Source of the DNA: UBA7396 sp034676185
Lineage (GTDB): Bacteria > Patescibacteriota > Gracilibacteria > BD1-5 > UBA6164
Assembly (NCBI GenBank): GCA_034676185.1
Contig: JAUCCN010000013.1
Span: forward strand, 1-37,391
DNA: 37,391 nucleotides
Direction of reading: 5' to 3'
A program made the position numbers and the translations under genes. Position 1 is the stretch's first letter; each line of letters opens with the position of its first letter. Under the pieces are notes generated by a model. That model was not told where the DNA came from. It was given only the letters and a program-made list of their open reading frames with translations, and did not search any database. This document shows, in pieces, positions 19,237 through 29,628 of the stretch.

Positions 19237-21834
19237 ATGAACATACAAAAAATAATTTTATCTTTTTTAGTTATTCTTTTTTGACTCTATTTTATTCTTA
19301 GTATCACGTATTTTAAAAATTCATCTTCTTTTGAAAACTTTTCTATACCACAAAAATTTATTGGACTTACAGAAATAGTATCATGAGAAAATGAACAAAA
19401 AGAAATTACTTCAGAAAATTTGGAAGAAAATAAACTCTATAAAGATGGAATAAATTCTATTGATAGTGTCTATATTTACTCAAAAAATTATACAAAAACT
19501 CAAGTACAAAATGATATAAATTTTCAAATTTGAGAAGGAATTTATATATTTGATCTCTATGATTTATCGTATAATTATAGTATACAAAATAAAGATTTTT
19601 CTCTGACTCCAAAATCACCAGGAAGATTTTTTATTGATTCAAGAAAAGTATCTGATATAAAAATTTTCTCATTTGATTCTATTTTAAATGTGGATTTGAT
19701 TGGAACAAATGGGGAAGAAAAAATTACTTCACTTTTAATATATCCTCATATTTTCTTTTGATTTAATGCTCAAAGAAATAAATTTTTAATGAATGCAGAT
19801 ATTTTAAGACTGGAATCAGTATCAAAAATTCTTTATATAAATGAGAATTTTGTAAATGAAAAACAAGAATTAAATCAAAAATTTGTAAAAAAATTATATT
19901 CTTCTCAAGATAAAGCATCATTACAAATATTTGAAAGTTTTTTAGCAGGAACATATTCAAAAAGTGAACTTGCAAAATATGATAGAAAAAATATAGAATT
20001 ATATAAAAATAAGAATATATTTTGACTTTCGTATATAGAAAAATATTTTTTATTTTTCCTCAATAGAGAGAAAAAAATTTCATACTATAAAAAAGACTCA
20101 CTTGCTCATTTTAATATATTATTTGAAAATACAGATATTCCAAAATCAGAATCTCAAAGAATTAAAAATCAAATTATATGAAATTTCAAGCATTTACAAA
20201 CCTTAGATGAAAAGGAATATATTGAATTTAAAAAAGTATTATTATATTATTATGATGTGTTATTAAAAATAAATAGTTCAGATTTTATTGATAATGCGCT
20301 TATACTTTCTGAAATCGTTTTAGGGATAGAAAATAAACAAAAATCATTTGGAAGATCTGCATATGTATTAAATAAAATGTATAGTTTAGTTGATAGTAAT
20401 ATTTATAAAGATAATTATTTGCAAACAAATCTTTTGGTGTTTTTAAATGATTTTATGCAGGAAAACCAACTTCTTATTCAAAATGGAAATTTACTGATAG
20501 AAAAAAATCAAGAAAATAATTTTAAAATAGATTATCTGACATTTTTTTTGAAAAATATATTGCTGTATGATGTTTCTTTTTGAGATAAAAAAAGCTTCGA
20601 TAATATTCTTCATATTTATCAAGTATATTTACTTATGAATGATAATTTAAAAAATAATTATAATAATGTTCAAAAAACAGAAACTATTTTAGTAGAGTAT
20701 TATTCAATACTTACAAAAATGCTTCTTGAAATGAAAACAAATCTGTTTAGTGAAAATTTGAATGATAGAGGATTACTTGTACTTAATAATCATCTATTAT
20801 TAAGTAATGAACAAGTAGAAAAATTAAATAATATTTTTCAACATATTTATAGTTTTTATATGAAAAATAAATCAGCTTTATCAGAGAAGAATTCCCTTTA
20901 CAATTCTTTATATTCTAAATGAGTGAGTGAGTATAAAGAATATTATGCTGCTTTAAGTAATTATCCAGAATATTTAATTAAATATGATAATGCAAAAACT
21001 CAATTACTCAATACAAGTACTATTTTTGAATCAAGAGAAAAAGAACCACTGAGTACAAAAGCATTAACTTCTTATTTATCTCAATTTGAAGGGCTTGATA
21101 TCTCACAAATTTCATACAAAATAATGGGAGGAGATTTTTATAGAATTTCAAAAACATATGTAAATTCAGAGGAATTTTCTTTTGATTTATATCCGTATGA
21201 ATGAAATAGAATAGATAATATATTAAGAAATGGAAAAAAACTTACTCTTTCATACGAGCTTGATAGTTTAAAATTGGATTTAAAAACTCTTTATGAAGAT
21301 GCAGAACCTGAAAATAAACATAAATATGATTTTAAAAGATTTTTTATTAATACATTTTTTAATAAAGATGAAAATATTGCAACAAAATTTCAATGACAAG
21401 AAGATAGAGAAACTACAGAAGATAGAACTATAACATTTTTTAAAAGAGATAAATTATTTTGAGATAGATGAGATTTTCAAGTATTAAAATGATACTTAGA
21501 TATTAAGTATGAAGATGTCAATGTTGTACTTGGAAATAATAATGAATACAAAATTACTATTAAAAAATGAGTATTGAAAACTACTCTACAAGAGGAATCT
21601 TTAAAAGGAAATAATGAAGTAATAGCTATTATAAGAGCAGATTATGTATTTTCAAATACAGATCATTACTTTAAAAATATTTATGTAAAATTTTTGGACA
21701 GTTATTTATATAATAGATGAGAAGAACAATATTTATATTCTGGAAAAGAATTTCGTATTTTTAGAAATATAGATACTCTGAAGTTTAAAGAACAGATGAA
21801 TATAGAAATTACAAAAATTTTTACAAGCAATTAA
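19237..21834 (+). CDS. Large membrane-anchored protein of unknown function
   Basis: 865 residues that I do not recognise. One N-terminal membrane segment (about 5-24) is followed by a large extracytoplasmic part. Residues about 70-165 have a FecR-like strand pattern (INFQIGEGIYIFDLYDL, then SPGRFFID), a weak resemblance. The middle (about 190-640) is rich in Leu, Asn, Lys, Tyr and Glu and looks all-helical, possibly a helical-repeat or coiled scaffold. The last 180 residues are beta-rich, with GNNNEYKITIKKG and NEVIAIIRADYVFS. I see no cysteine and no tryptophan. There are no catalytic motifs. It follows the PLD lipoprotein gene and precedes a small membrane protein gene; a scaffold or adhesion role is only a guess. 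Confidence 0.85.
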
Positions 21835-21840
21835 AAAATT

Positions 21841-21860
21841 TGAAAATAAATTTATTTTCA
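21841..21860. repeat. 20-bp perfect palindrome
   Basis: TGAAAATAAA followed by TTTATTTTCA, seven bases after the stop of the 865-residue gene. It could be an operator for the following genes or part of a weak terminator. The AT-rich setting makes chance possible. Confidence 0.5.
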
Positions 21861-21892
21861 TATAATTAACACTAGTGAAATAAATGAGGAGA

Positions 21893-21932
21893 GATAAGAA
21901 AGAAACTCTCAAAAAAGAGATTTTTTCTTATT
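21893..21932 (+). terminator. Probable terminator or attenuator hairpin
   Basis: GATAAGAAAGAAACTCT (21893-21909) pairs with 21916-21932 through 16 of 17 positions including two G-U pairs, with a 6-nt loop. The T-rich right arm is typical of an intrinsic terminator. It sits 39 nt before the small membrane protein gene. Confidence 0.6.
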
Positions 21933-21970
21933 TCTATTTCTATTTTACCTCTATATTATAATTTTTTATT

Positions 21971-22243
21971 ATGACAAGAAAAAATACTACTGCAAAAATT
22001 GCAGCAATCATTGCTCTTATTGCTATCGTTTGATCAATTATATCAACATGAGTACTCGTGATATATGAAAGCTATTTTTCATCTCCAAGTTCAGAAATAT
22101 CACTCACACCAGAACAATTACAAGAATTTATAAATTTATCTTCTTCAGGAAATATTCAAACTCATTCTTGAGAAGTTCTCAATAGTCAGGATGAAAATAT
22201 TCTACCTACTACTTGAGAAGAAAATACTGAAACTAATAAATAA
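21971..22243 (+). CDS. Small single-pass membrane protein
   Basis: 90 residues. A short basic N-terminus (MTRKNTTAK) precedes one membrane helix (about 10-33), then a Ser/Glu/Thr/Asn-rich tail of about 55 residues, probably extracytoplasmic and disordered. No family recognised. It ends 3 nt before the oxidoreductase alpha gene, so the three genes 21971-24521 are likely one operon. It could anchor or accompany that enzyme, or the placement may be accidental. Reading under the standard code would cut it inside the membrane helix at a TGA. Confidence 0.75.
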
Positions 22244-22246
22244 AAT

Positions 22247-23917
22247 ATGTTTTTTACTACAAGGGTAACTTGACCCGCATGACTTTGAATTAACTCAACT
22301 GCTGATATTATTACTTCTTTATTTGCTCATCTTTGATATAATGTTCTTACTGATATAGAGTATGAATCAAGAATTAAAGGATGAGTAAACTATTTCGATA
22401 TTTTTGTTTGAGATACTCAGTTATATTTAACTCAATATTGTGATGCTATTTTAGCTTTTAACTGAGAGTCTCTTGAAAAAAATATTCCTTCTTTAAAAAA
22501 AGCGGGGGTAGTTTTTTGTAATCAAAAGATATATAGTACTCTCAGTGAAGAAACAAAAAAAAATATTTGAGATAAAAAAATACAAATAATATCACTTGAA
22601 ATTTCTGATAAATATGACAACACTTATTTACTGGCACTTTTTTCATATTACTTTGGGATAGATATTTGAGTAGTAAAATCATCTTTAACAGAAATATTTG
22701 CAAAAAAATGACAAAGTGTTATAGATCTCAATCATAAAATTTTTGAAAATGCTTTTTCTTCTCTCCATTTTCCTATATCATCAATTACTTTTCCAAAGAT
22801 TTGAGAAAAAAAAATAGTGAGTTATGGAAATAAAATGATTTCTGAAGGACTGATAGATGCAAAATTAGAGTATTATTCAGCGTATCCAATGACTCCTGCT
22901 TCAACTATTTTAACAGAAATAATTACATCAAAAAAAGTAACTTATTTACAAGCAGAGGATGAAATTGCAGTTATTAATTCTGCTTTATGAGCTAGTTTTA
23001 CTTGAGCGAGAAGTGCTGCTTGAACGAGTGGGGGAGGATTTGCTCTTATGAGTGAAGCTTTATCATTTGCGCTACAAGCGGAGTTTCCTATCACAGTTAT
23101 TTTATCACAAAGAGCTTGACCAAGTACCGGAACTCCAACTTATCATGAAACTGGAGATATAAATTTTGCTTTAAATCCTACATTTTGAGATTTTGAGCAT
23201 ATAGTTTTAACTCCAAGTAGTTTAGAGGAGGCATATTATTTTGCAGGACTTGCTTTAAATCTTGCTGATACCTATCAATCAATTGTACTACTCTTAGTTG
23301 ATAAACAACTTTCTGAAATTACTGGAACTATAGGAACCTTAGAAAAAGTTTCTGTTGAGAGATGAGTGATATTAGAAAATCCACCAGATAATTATAAAAG
23401 ATATGAGTTGACTCAAAACTGAATTTCTCCAAGAGTGATGGTAGGAACAAAAAATGGTGACTTTATTGCTTCGAGTTATGAACACGATGAATATTGAGCA
23501 ACGACCGAAGAAACAGAAATGAAAAAAATAATGACAGAAAAAAGATGGAAAAAACTTGAAAATTTTTTTGAAAAAGAGAATATAACTTGATTTGAAGTTA
23601 TCAATTCAAAAGCTGAAAAAATGCTCATAGTTTTTTCAGCAACCACCTACACAGCAAAAGAGTTTATTAAAAATAACCCTGAGTATGGAATAGTAATAAT
23701 AAAATTTTTAAAACCACTTGATGGAAGACTTTTTGATATTTTAAAAGAAAAACAGGAAATAATTTTTGTAGAAAATAATTATTCTGGGCAACTTGAAAAT
23801 TATATTTGTGGACAATTTGGTTTAAGATATATAAAATGACTTAAAATAAGCCATTTGAGAAAATATGATTTGTTTCCATTTTATATTGAGGATTTTAATA
23901 GTTTAATTTGAAAATAA
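22247..23917 (+). CDS. 2-oxoacid:acceptor oxidoreductase, fused gamma-alpha subunit
   Basis: 556 residues. These enzymes oxidatively decarboxylate 2-oxoacids (pyruvate, 2-oxoglutarate or branched-chain) to acyl-CoA while reducing ferredoxin. Residues 1-185 form the gamma domain (TRVTGPAGLGINSTADII, then RIKGGVNYFDIFVG). The alpha domain follows from about 190 (GNKMISEGLIDAKLEYYSAYPMTPAST), with EDEIAVINSALGASFTGARSA, TSGGGFALMSEAL and GPSTGTPTYHETGD, and the C-terminal transketolase-like part. The gamma-alpha fusion is common in KorA-type proteins. Substrate is not decided by sequence alone. The beta subunit gene follows after 1 nt. TGA codons occur in several cofactor-site loops. Confidence 0.93.
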
Positions 23918-23918
23918 T

Positions 23919-24521
23919 ATGAGAACCTGACTAACAAATATTCAATGGTGTCCTGGATGTTGAGATACACTCATCATTATGGCATTGAAAAATGCATTTA
24001 AAGAATTAGAAATAGAATCACATAAAAGAGTAGTGGTTTCTTGAGTGTGATGTTCAGGAAAAGCAAGTCAATATGTTGATGGATATGCGGCTGAAACTTT
24101 GCATGGAAGAGCACTTCCATTTGCAACTGGAGTAAAATTAGCTGCCCCAGAAATGACGGTAGTAGTAATGTGATGAGATGGGGATTGATATGGAATCGGA
24201 ATGTGACATTTTATTCATGCGTGTAAGAAAAATCTTAATATGACCTATCTTGTTTTTAATAATGAAAATTATGCTCTTACTACTGGGCAAGCTTCACCAA
24301 CTACTCCTCTTTGAGTCAAAACAAAAACAACTCCTGAGGGAAATCAAATTCTTCCATTTGTCCCATTAGAACTAGCTAAAGTTGCAGGATGTGGTTTTGC
24401 AAAAACAGCTGATAGTTCAAAATTTAGTGAGCTTAAGGAAATTATAAAAGAAGCAATCTTACATCCATGATTTGCTGTTATTGATATCATTCAAGCGTGT
24501 CCAAGTTTTAAAAGATGGTAA
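23919..24521 (+). CDS. 2-oxoacid:acceptor oxidoreductase, beta subunit, short form
   Basis: 200 residues. The beta subunit binds thiamine diphosphate. It shows CPGCGD at 11-16, GVGCSGKASQY, and the ThDP motif GGDGDGYGIGMGH (85-97), where the two glycines before D87 are consecutive TGA codons (24171-24176). NNENYALTTGQASPTTP follows at about 114-130. Typical KorB-type proteins have about 270-340 residues; here the chain ends at CPSFKRW soon after the IDIIQACPS segment, so about 80 C-terminal residues are absent. The following sequence holds a promoter and an unrelated gene, so the short form looks natural rather than a frameshift. Neither ferredoxin-like delta subunit nor ferredoxin gene is adjacent. 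Confidence 0.93.
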
Positions 24522-24524
24522 AAT

Positions 24525-24553
24525 TTGTAATTTTTTTTATAATATGATAATAT
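24525..24553 (+). promoter_or_regulatory. Possible promoter of the FapA-like gene
   Basis: TTGTAA, 17-nt spacer, TAATAT, just after the beta-subunit stop; leader about 25 nt. Confidence 0.42.
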
Positions 24554-24582
24554 AAAGATACTTATTCTTTATTTATTATCGT

Positions 24583-26655
24583 ATGTGAATACAAATTTTG
24601 TCTTCAGAGGTTCCTTGAGATGATTCTGAAAAATGATGAACTATTCCAGCAACTCAAGAGAATACCTCTCAATTGATACATCAAATTTTAGAATCCCTTT
24701 CTTCATATTCTTTTATCAAAATAAATCAGGAAGGAATTTTTATAAATACTTCATGACTTCGTTCTTCAGAAGAGCTTGTTACTTTTTTGGATGGCCTTTT
24801 TATGAATTCCTACTATATTGTCTGAATGGATTATGAGAGAGTAGCCAAACTTATTTTAAATATTTCTCATTATGATTCTAAGGAAATTAAAATTGGGAAT
24901 AGTATAGAATTTTTATCTGAAAATAGATCAGAGAAATATCATAAACCTACTATTTTTAAATGATTGCAGGCAGAATATACATTTAGTCCTTTATCTGAAG
25001 ATCAGGAAATTGATGGAAAAATGACAGAGGTAAAAGTAGTATTGAATATAGATGAATTTATTGCTATGATGTGGAAATATGGCATAAAATTTTGATTACA
25101 AATATCACAAATATCTCAAGCTATTTCAGATGGAAAAACTCAAAGAGTATTAATAGCGGATTATCTTCCAGCTACTCCTGGGAAAGATGCATATTTACAA
25201 AGTTTGGAGTTTTTTTGACAAGATTTTGGAATTCCTGAGACAGGATTATGAAACAAATTAGATTTAAAAAGGTGTAAAAGGACTTATTCTGAAATACCTA
25301 AAGGAACAAAATTATATAAAAAACAAGATATGCAAGAATGAGTTCCCGGAATGAATATTTTTGGACAAATTATTCTTCCTGACATATCTCCAAAAGATTT
25401 AGATATGTATAAATTTGCATGAGAAGGAATTGAAATTATAGAAGAAGGCTCAGAACAATATTTTGTTTCAACTATTTCATGATTTGTTACTCCACCTCAA
25501 GGAACTTATACTAGTAAAGAATCTTGAGAATCTCAAGGTGAATATGTAAGGGTTCCTATTTCACAATTGAAAAATCAAGTAAAAGTTACTTCTCATATTG
25601 AATTATGAACTATTTGACCATCAACAGGAAATATACATACAGATTATTGAGTTTCAATAACGGGGATAGAGTCTTGATATGAAGTGGTTGCAGGAAATAT
25701 TTTATCTACTTGATTAGTTAATGGAGGAATACTTGCTACTACTTGAGATATTAATGTAAAATGAAATATTATGGGGAATTATTCACAATCTTGATTGGAT
25801 GAAAGTGATATAAGTCATCAAGTTATTTCTCAAAAATGAAGTATTTTTGTTGATGGAAGAGTATTTTCTCATGCAGCATTATATGCTTTACAAGGAAATA
25901 TTGATATATCTATGGCAGAAATGTCTATTATTGCTTGAAAAAATATACATATTTCACAAGTAAGAGGAGCGATTATTTTTTGAGAAAATATTGAGATTGA
26001 TGTTATGACAGATTGTGTAGTTATTGCTACAGGAAATGTTTCTATAAAATCAATGTGAGTGAAAAAACATCAAGAAAATATTATATTTATAGTAAAACCT
26101 GAAGATTATGAAAAAAAAGCTCAGGAAGTTGCAGCACAAATAGAAGAAATTACTACAAAATCAGAAAAGATACAAAAAATAGTTGAAAAATTAACACAAG
26201 AAAATGAGCAAATCCGTACCGACGAAAGAGTTGCCATTGTATGACCAATTATAAAAAAAATGAAAGAAAAAATACTCCTTACTCAACAAGAAATACAAAT
26301 GTTACAAGAACATAAATTATGGTTTGATACTGCACTTGCACAATTTAAATCAAATCAAAAAAAATTATGAGAATTAGGGAATATGTCTAAACAAGTAATA
26401 GAAAGTCTTCAATCTTTATGAGCTACTTATCAACAACTTTCTGAGTTTAGTAAATTAAAACAACCAGAATTGAAAGTTCAACTCAATCAATGACCAGCAA
26501 AACTTGTTTATATATCTTTGCCAGAATATACTAATTTTTCATCTATTAGTTTTAAAAGAATACAAGAATTATGTGCATATAATACAGTTTTGCAAGAGAG
26601 AAAGTTTATAGTTCAAGACATACAAAATCTTCCTACAGGAACATTTCAAATATAA
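24583..26655 (+). CDS. FapA/DUF342-family protein
   Basis: 690 residues, no signal peptide. After an N-terminal region (1-215) comes the DUF342/FapA core at about 215-490, with PATPGKDA, KGTKLYKKQDMQEGVPGMNIFG, and a ladder of short Gly-rich turns typical of a right-handed beta-helix (LSTGLVNGGILATTGDINVKG). A long Lys/Glu coiled coil follows at about 495-615, then a tail. FapA proteins are cytosolic and have been linked to cell-shape or motility control and to polymer-forming proteins; no firm reaction is known. Many turn glycines are TGA. It has its own likely promoter and ends at a 17-bp terminator. Confidence 0.88.
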
Positions 26656-26690
26656 TTTCAAAAGATTTGAATAAAATATTTGCATTTATA

Positions 26691-26737
26691 AAAAAAGTAT
26701 GATTTAATATGAATAATATTTTAAATCATACTTTTTT
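26691..26737 (+). terminator. Terminator after the FapA-like gene
   Basis: A 17-bp perfect stem (26691-26707 against 26721-26737, core AAAAAAGTATGATTTAA) with a 13-nt loop and a T7 run. The small gene at 26742 begins only 5 nt beyond it. Confidence 0.88.
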
Positions 26738-26741
26738 TATA

Positions 26742-26969
26742 ATGAATAGAAAACTTATACAATATTATTATGATTTTTTTGATAAAAGAATAGAAAATTC
26801 GACTTTGGTAGTTTGACTTATTGGAACAATGATATTTTTAGCTTGATTTTTATCAAATACTTGAGCAAGTTATAAGTCAAATGTATTAGAATATAAAAAT
26901 ATGAATACTTCAAATACAGTGATTATTGATGGAAAAAAGTATAAAATAATATTTGAAGAAATGCAATAA
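26742..26969 (+). CDS. Small single-pass membrane protein
   Basis: 75 residues. A basic/aromatic N-terminus (MNRKLIQYYYDFFDKR) is followed by one membrane segment (about 22-43) and a short tail ending KKYKIIFEEMQ. No family recognised. The start is uncertain: an in-frame ATG at 26709 in the terminator loop would add 11 residues. How it is expressed just past a terminator is unclear; it may depend on read-through. Its TAA is immediately next to the TAA of the convergent DUF721-like gene, with zero bases between. Confidence 0.6.
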
Positions 26970-27275
26970 TTATTTCACAATAAGTTGTAAATCTTTCATA
27001 TGTATTCATATTTGTGTAAGTTTTAAATTGATATTTTTGAGTAAAATATCTTCTATATGTAGAATCTCTGAGTTTAAAATTGGTTTAGATGTTTTTAAGA
27101 TAATGATATTTTGCTCAATTTTAATAGATATAATAAAATCAGTTATATCTATTTTTTTTATCTCTAAAAAATCATGTATAATACTTTTATAAATCATAGA
27201 TGAAACTACTTGATTTTGTTTTCCCGTTTTCCCAAGAGATTTTAAGAGTAAATCTTTTATATTATTGAGTTGCAT
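26970..27275 (-). CDS. DUF721/DciA-like small protein
   Basis: 101 residues, no signal or membrane segment. The pattern is a helical N-terminus (NNIKDLLLKSLGKTG), then VSSMIYKSIIHDFL, then strand-rich FIISIKIEQNIIILKTSKPILNSEIL and a final amphipathic KNINLKL. This resembles the DUF721 fold, which includes DciA helicase loaders, where a short strand pair and an E-L segment are typical. The resemblance is judged by eye and weak. The gene starts 1 nt after the rsmI stop, so it is the second gene of that operon. One TGA (Gly) near the end must be read through to reach the TAA at 26970. Confidence 0.7.
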
Positions 27276-27276
27276 A

Positions 27277-27936
27277 TTAAAAAATTATTACAAATTCGCC
27301 TTTTATTTTTTCTTGATTTTCTTTAAAATAATTGAGAATTTCCTCAATACTTCCTCTTCTAAATTCTTCAAATTTTTTGGTAAGTTCTCTTGCAACCACC
27401 ATTTGAGTTTCTGCTCAAAAATATTCTAAAAAATCTTCTAGGGTTTTTAGTATTCTATGAACTGATTCATAAATTATTACTGTTTGTTCTTTATTTTGTA
27501 GTTTTTTTAAAAGGGTTTGTCTTCCTTTTTTTATTGGTAAAAATCACAAATATAAAAAGTGATTTGAAGGCATTCCACTTGCTGAAATAGCTGTTATACA
27601 AGCAGTTACTCCAGGAATTGGTATGACTTCAATATTATTTTCTAATGCTTCTTTAATAAGTGCATATCAAGGATCAGAAATCCCAGGAGTTCCAGCATCG
27701 CTTATAAGAGCAATTTTCTTTCCTGCTTTTAAATCATCAATAATTTTTTGAGTTTTCATTATTCCAGAATGAGAGTGAAAACTGATAAGTGGTTTTTTTA
27801 TCTTATAATGATGTAATAGTGTAGAAGAAGTACGAGTATCTTCACAAGCAATTCCATCTACTCCTTGGAGAGTTTTTATAGCTCTGAAAGTGATATCTTC
27901 CAGATTTCAAATAGGAGTTGAGACAATATAGAGCAT
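27277..27936 (-). CDS. rsmI: 16S rRNA (cytidine-2'-O)-methyltransferase RsmI
   Basis: RsmI methylates the ribose of C1402 in 16S rRNA using S-adenosylmethionine. The 219 residues contain the tetrapyrrole-methylase-fold hallmarks: IVSTPIGNLEDIT at the start, CEDTRTSSTLL, ISDAGTPGISDPG, IPGVTACITAISASG, LGFLPIKKGRQ and ARELTKKFEEF. The C-terminal region is shorter than in E. coli RsmI (about 286 residues), lacking its extra C-terminal domain; such short forms are common. A TATAAT-like -10 lies at 27948-27953, implying a very short leader. It heads the rsmI/DUF721-like operon. Confidence 0.96.
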
Positions 27937-28051
27937 AATTTTTCATTATTATATAATTTGCAAGTATATTAAGAGTTTTTATAAAAAAACAAATTTTTAT
28001 TTTTTAGTATTTTTATATAATATAAAAGGATTATTTTATAATTTTATAAAT

Positions 28052-29578
28052 ATGAAAAAAATACTCATATTTTTCTTTCTATTTTTCTTTTTTACTCAAT
28101 CTATTTTTGCACATCCTCTTGATATTTCTTCAAGTTTTTTGAGTTTTAATAAAAATTTTTTAAATATTACTACTTATTTTCATTCATATGAAATCGAATA
28201 TTTACTGCATTCCAAAAATATTTCATTTAAATCAGTGTATGAATATTATGAATATGAGGAGATTATAAAAGATTATATAAATGAAAATATACAATTAAAT
28301 TTTCCAGAAAATATCTGTAAGATGGTAAAATTTGATGTATTAGAATTGGAGGAGTATCAAATTTTGTCAACAGGAATAGAAATAAATTATAGTTTTGAAT
28401 GTGAAAAAGAAATTCGTAATGGTGAAATCGGAGTAAGTTTTTTTGATAATTTTCCACTTCAAACCAATCAGATGACTTTTTATAATTTAAATATAAATAA
28501 TTCAACTCCAATTGATACTTTGGTATTAACTTCAAAAATACAAAAGTATCAATTTGATTTATGAAGTGAAAAATTTCATTGTATTATTGATAGTGATGGA
28601 GATGGATTATCTGATGAACAAGAAGCTATCCATAAAACAGATCCATTTCAAATTGATAGTGATGGGGATTTTTATACAGATTATGAGGAAATATTTAATT
28701 CTTGGAACGCACTTGACCCTAATCTTGGTCCAAATCAAGAAGCAAGAACTGCTCTTCCTGCGAGTATCGTAAAAAAAACAATAGAGGATATAAAAATAAA
28801 AGAGGATTGTGAGAAAGAACTTTCTGTTTCTAATACTATTTCAAAAGATACATGACTTTTAACTTCTGGTTTTTGAAATGAATACTTTATTCAAACGATG
28901 AAAAAAATATCAAATTATATTCATAATGTTTCTGAAAATAATCTTTTTTATATTCTTTTGATTGTAATATGACTTGGATTTATTCATGCGATGGGACCAG
29001 GGCATTCAAAAAGTCTGCTTATTTCTTATATTTTAGATAAGAATAAAAGTTTTTTTGATGGATTTCTTTATGCTACTATTTTTACTTTTACACATTTACT
29101 TGATATTATAATTTTATTTTTAGTAACAAAAGTTATTTTTAATTTTTATGATATTTCAAATTATATGCTTTATATTCAAAGATTTTCTTTGGTAATATTA
29201 TTATTTTTTAGTGTCTATTTGATATATAAATCTGTGAAAAATATAAAAAATAAGCATCAAAAAAATACTCAAAAAACTTCATCAAATGGTTTAAAAGGCT
29301 CAATTTTTTTATGATTTGTTGCTGGACTTGCACCATGTACTTTTGGTTGGAGTATTTTTCTTCTTTTATTTTCTACTGGAAATCTGGCTCTTATTGTTCC
29401 AATGATTTTAGCTTTGTGAATTGGAATATTTTTGTGTTTATTTTTTATTTTAGTGCTTACTTATATATTAAGAAAAAAAATCTTTGAAAAAATAAAAATA
29501 TTTTCTGAATATTCAAGCTTGTTTTCTAGTATGATTCTTTTGCTCTTATCTATTTTTTTGTTTTCACAATTATTCTAA
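28052..29578 (+). CDS. NicO/RcnA-type metal exporter with calcium-binding-like segment
   Basis: 508 residues. A signal peptide (MKKILIFFFLFFFFTQSIFA) is followed by an HPLDISSS segment like the mature N-terminus of other NicO-linked periplasmic domains. Residues 180-215 carry two thrombospondin-type-3-like loops, DSDGDGLSDEQE and DSDGDFYTDYEE, that probably bind Ca2+. Six membrane helices follow from about 295, beginning with FIHAMGPGHSKSLLISYIL, the HxMGPGH signature of NicO nickel/cobalt exporters, and a second signature near GFVAGLAPCTFGWSIFLLLF. The histidine-rich loop of RcnA is absent, so the metal specificity is open. It is divergent from rsmI and ends at a strong terminator. Confidence 0.88.
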
Positions 29579-29587
29579 AACTTTTTG

Positions 29588-29625
29588 AATAAAAAAACTA
29601 TTCAAAATTGAATAGTTTTTTTATT
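29588..29625. terminator. Bidirectional terminator
   Basis: An 18-bp perfect inverted repeat (AATAAAAAAACTATTCAA and its complement) with a 2-base spacer serves the NicO gene and the convergent Kazal-like protein gene. Confidence 0.9.
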
Positions 29626-29628
29626 ATT

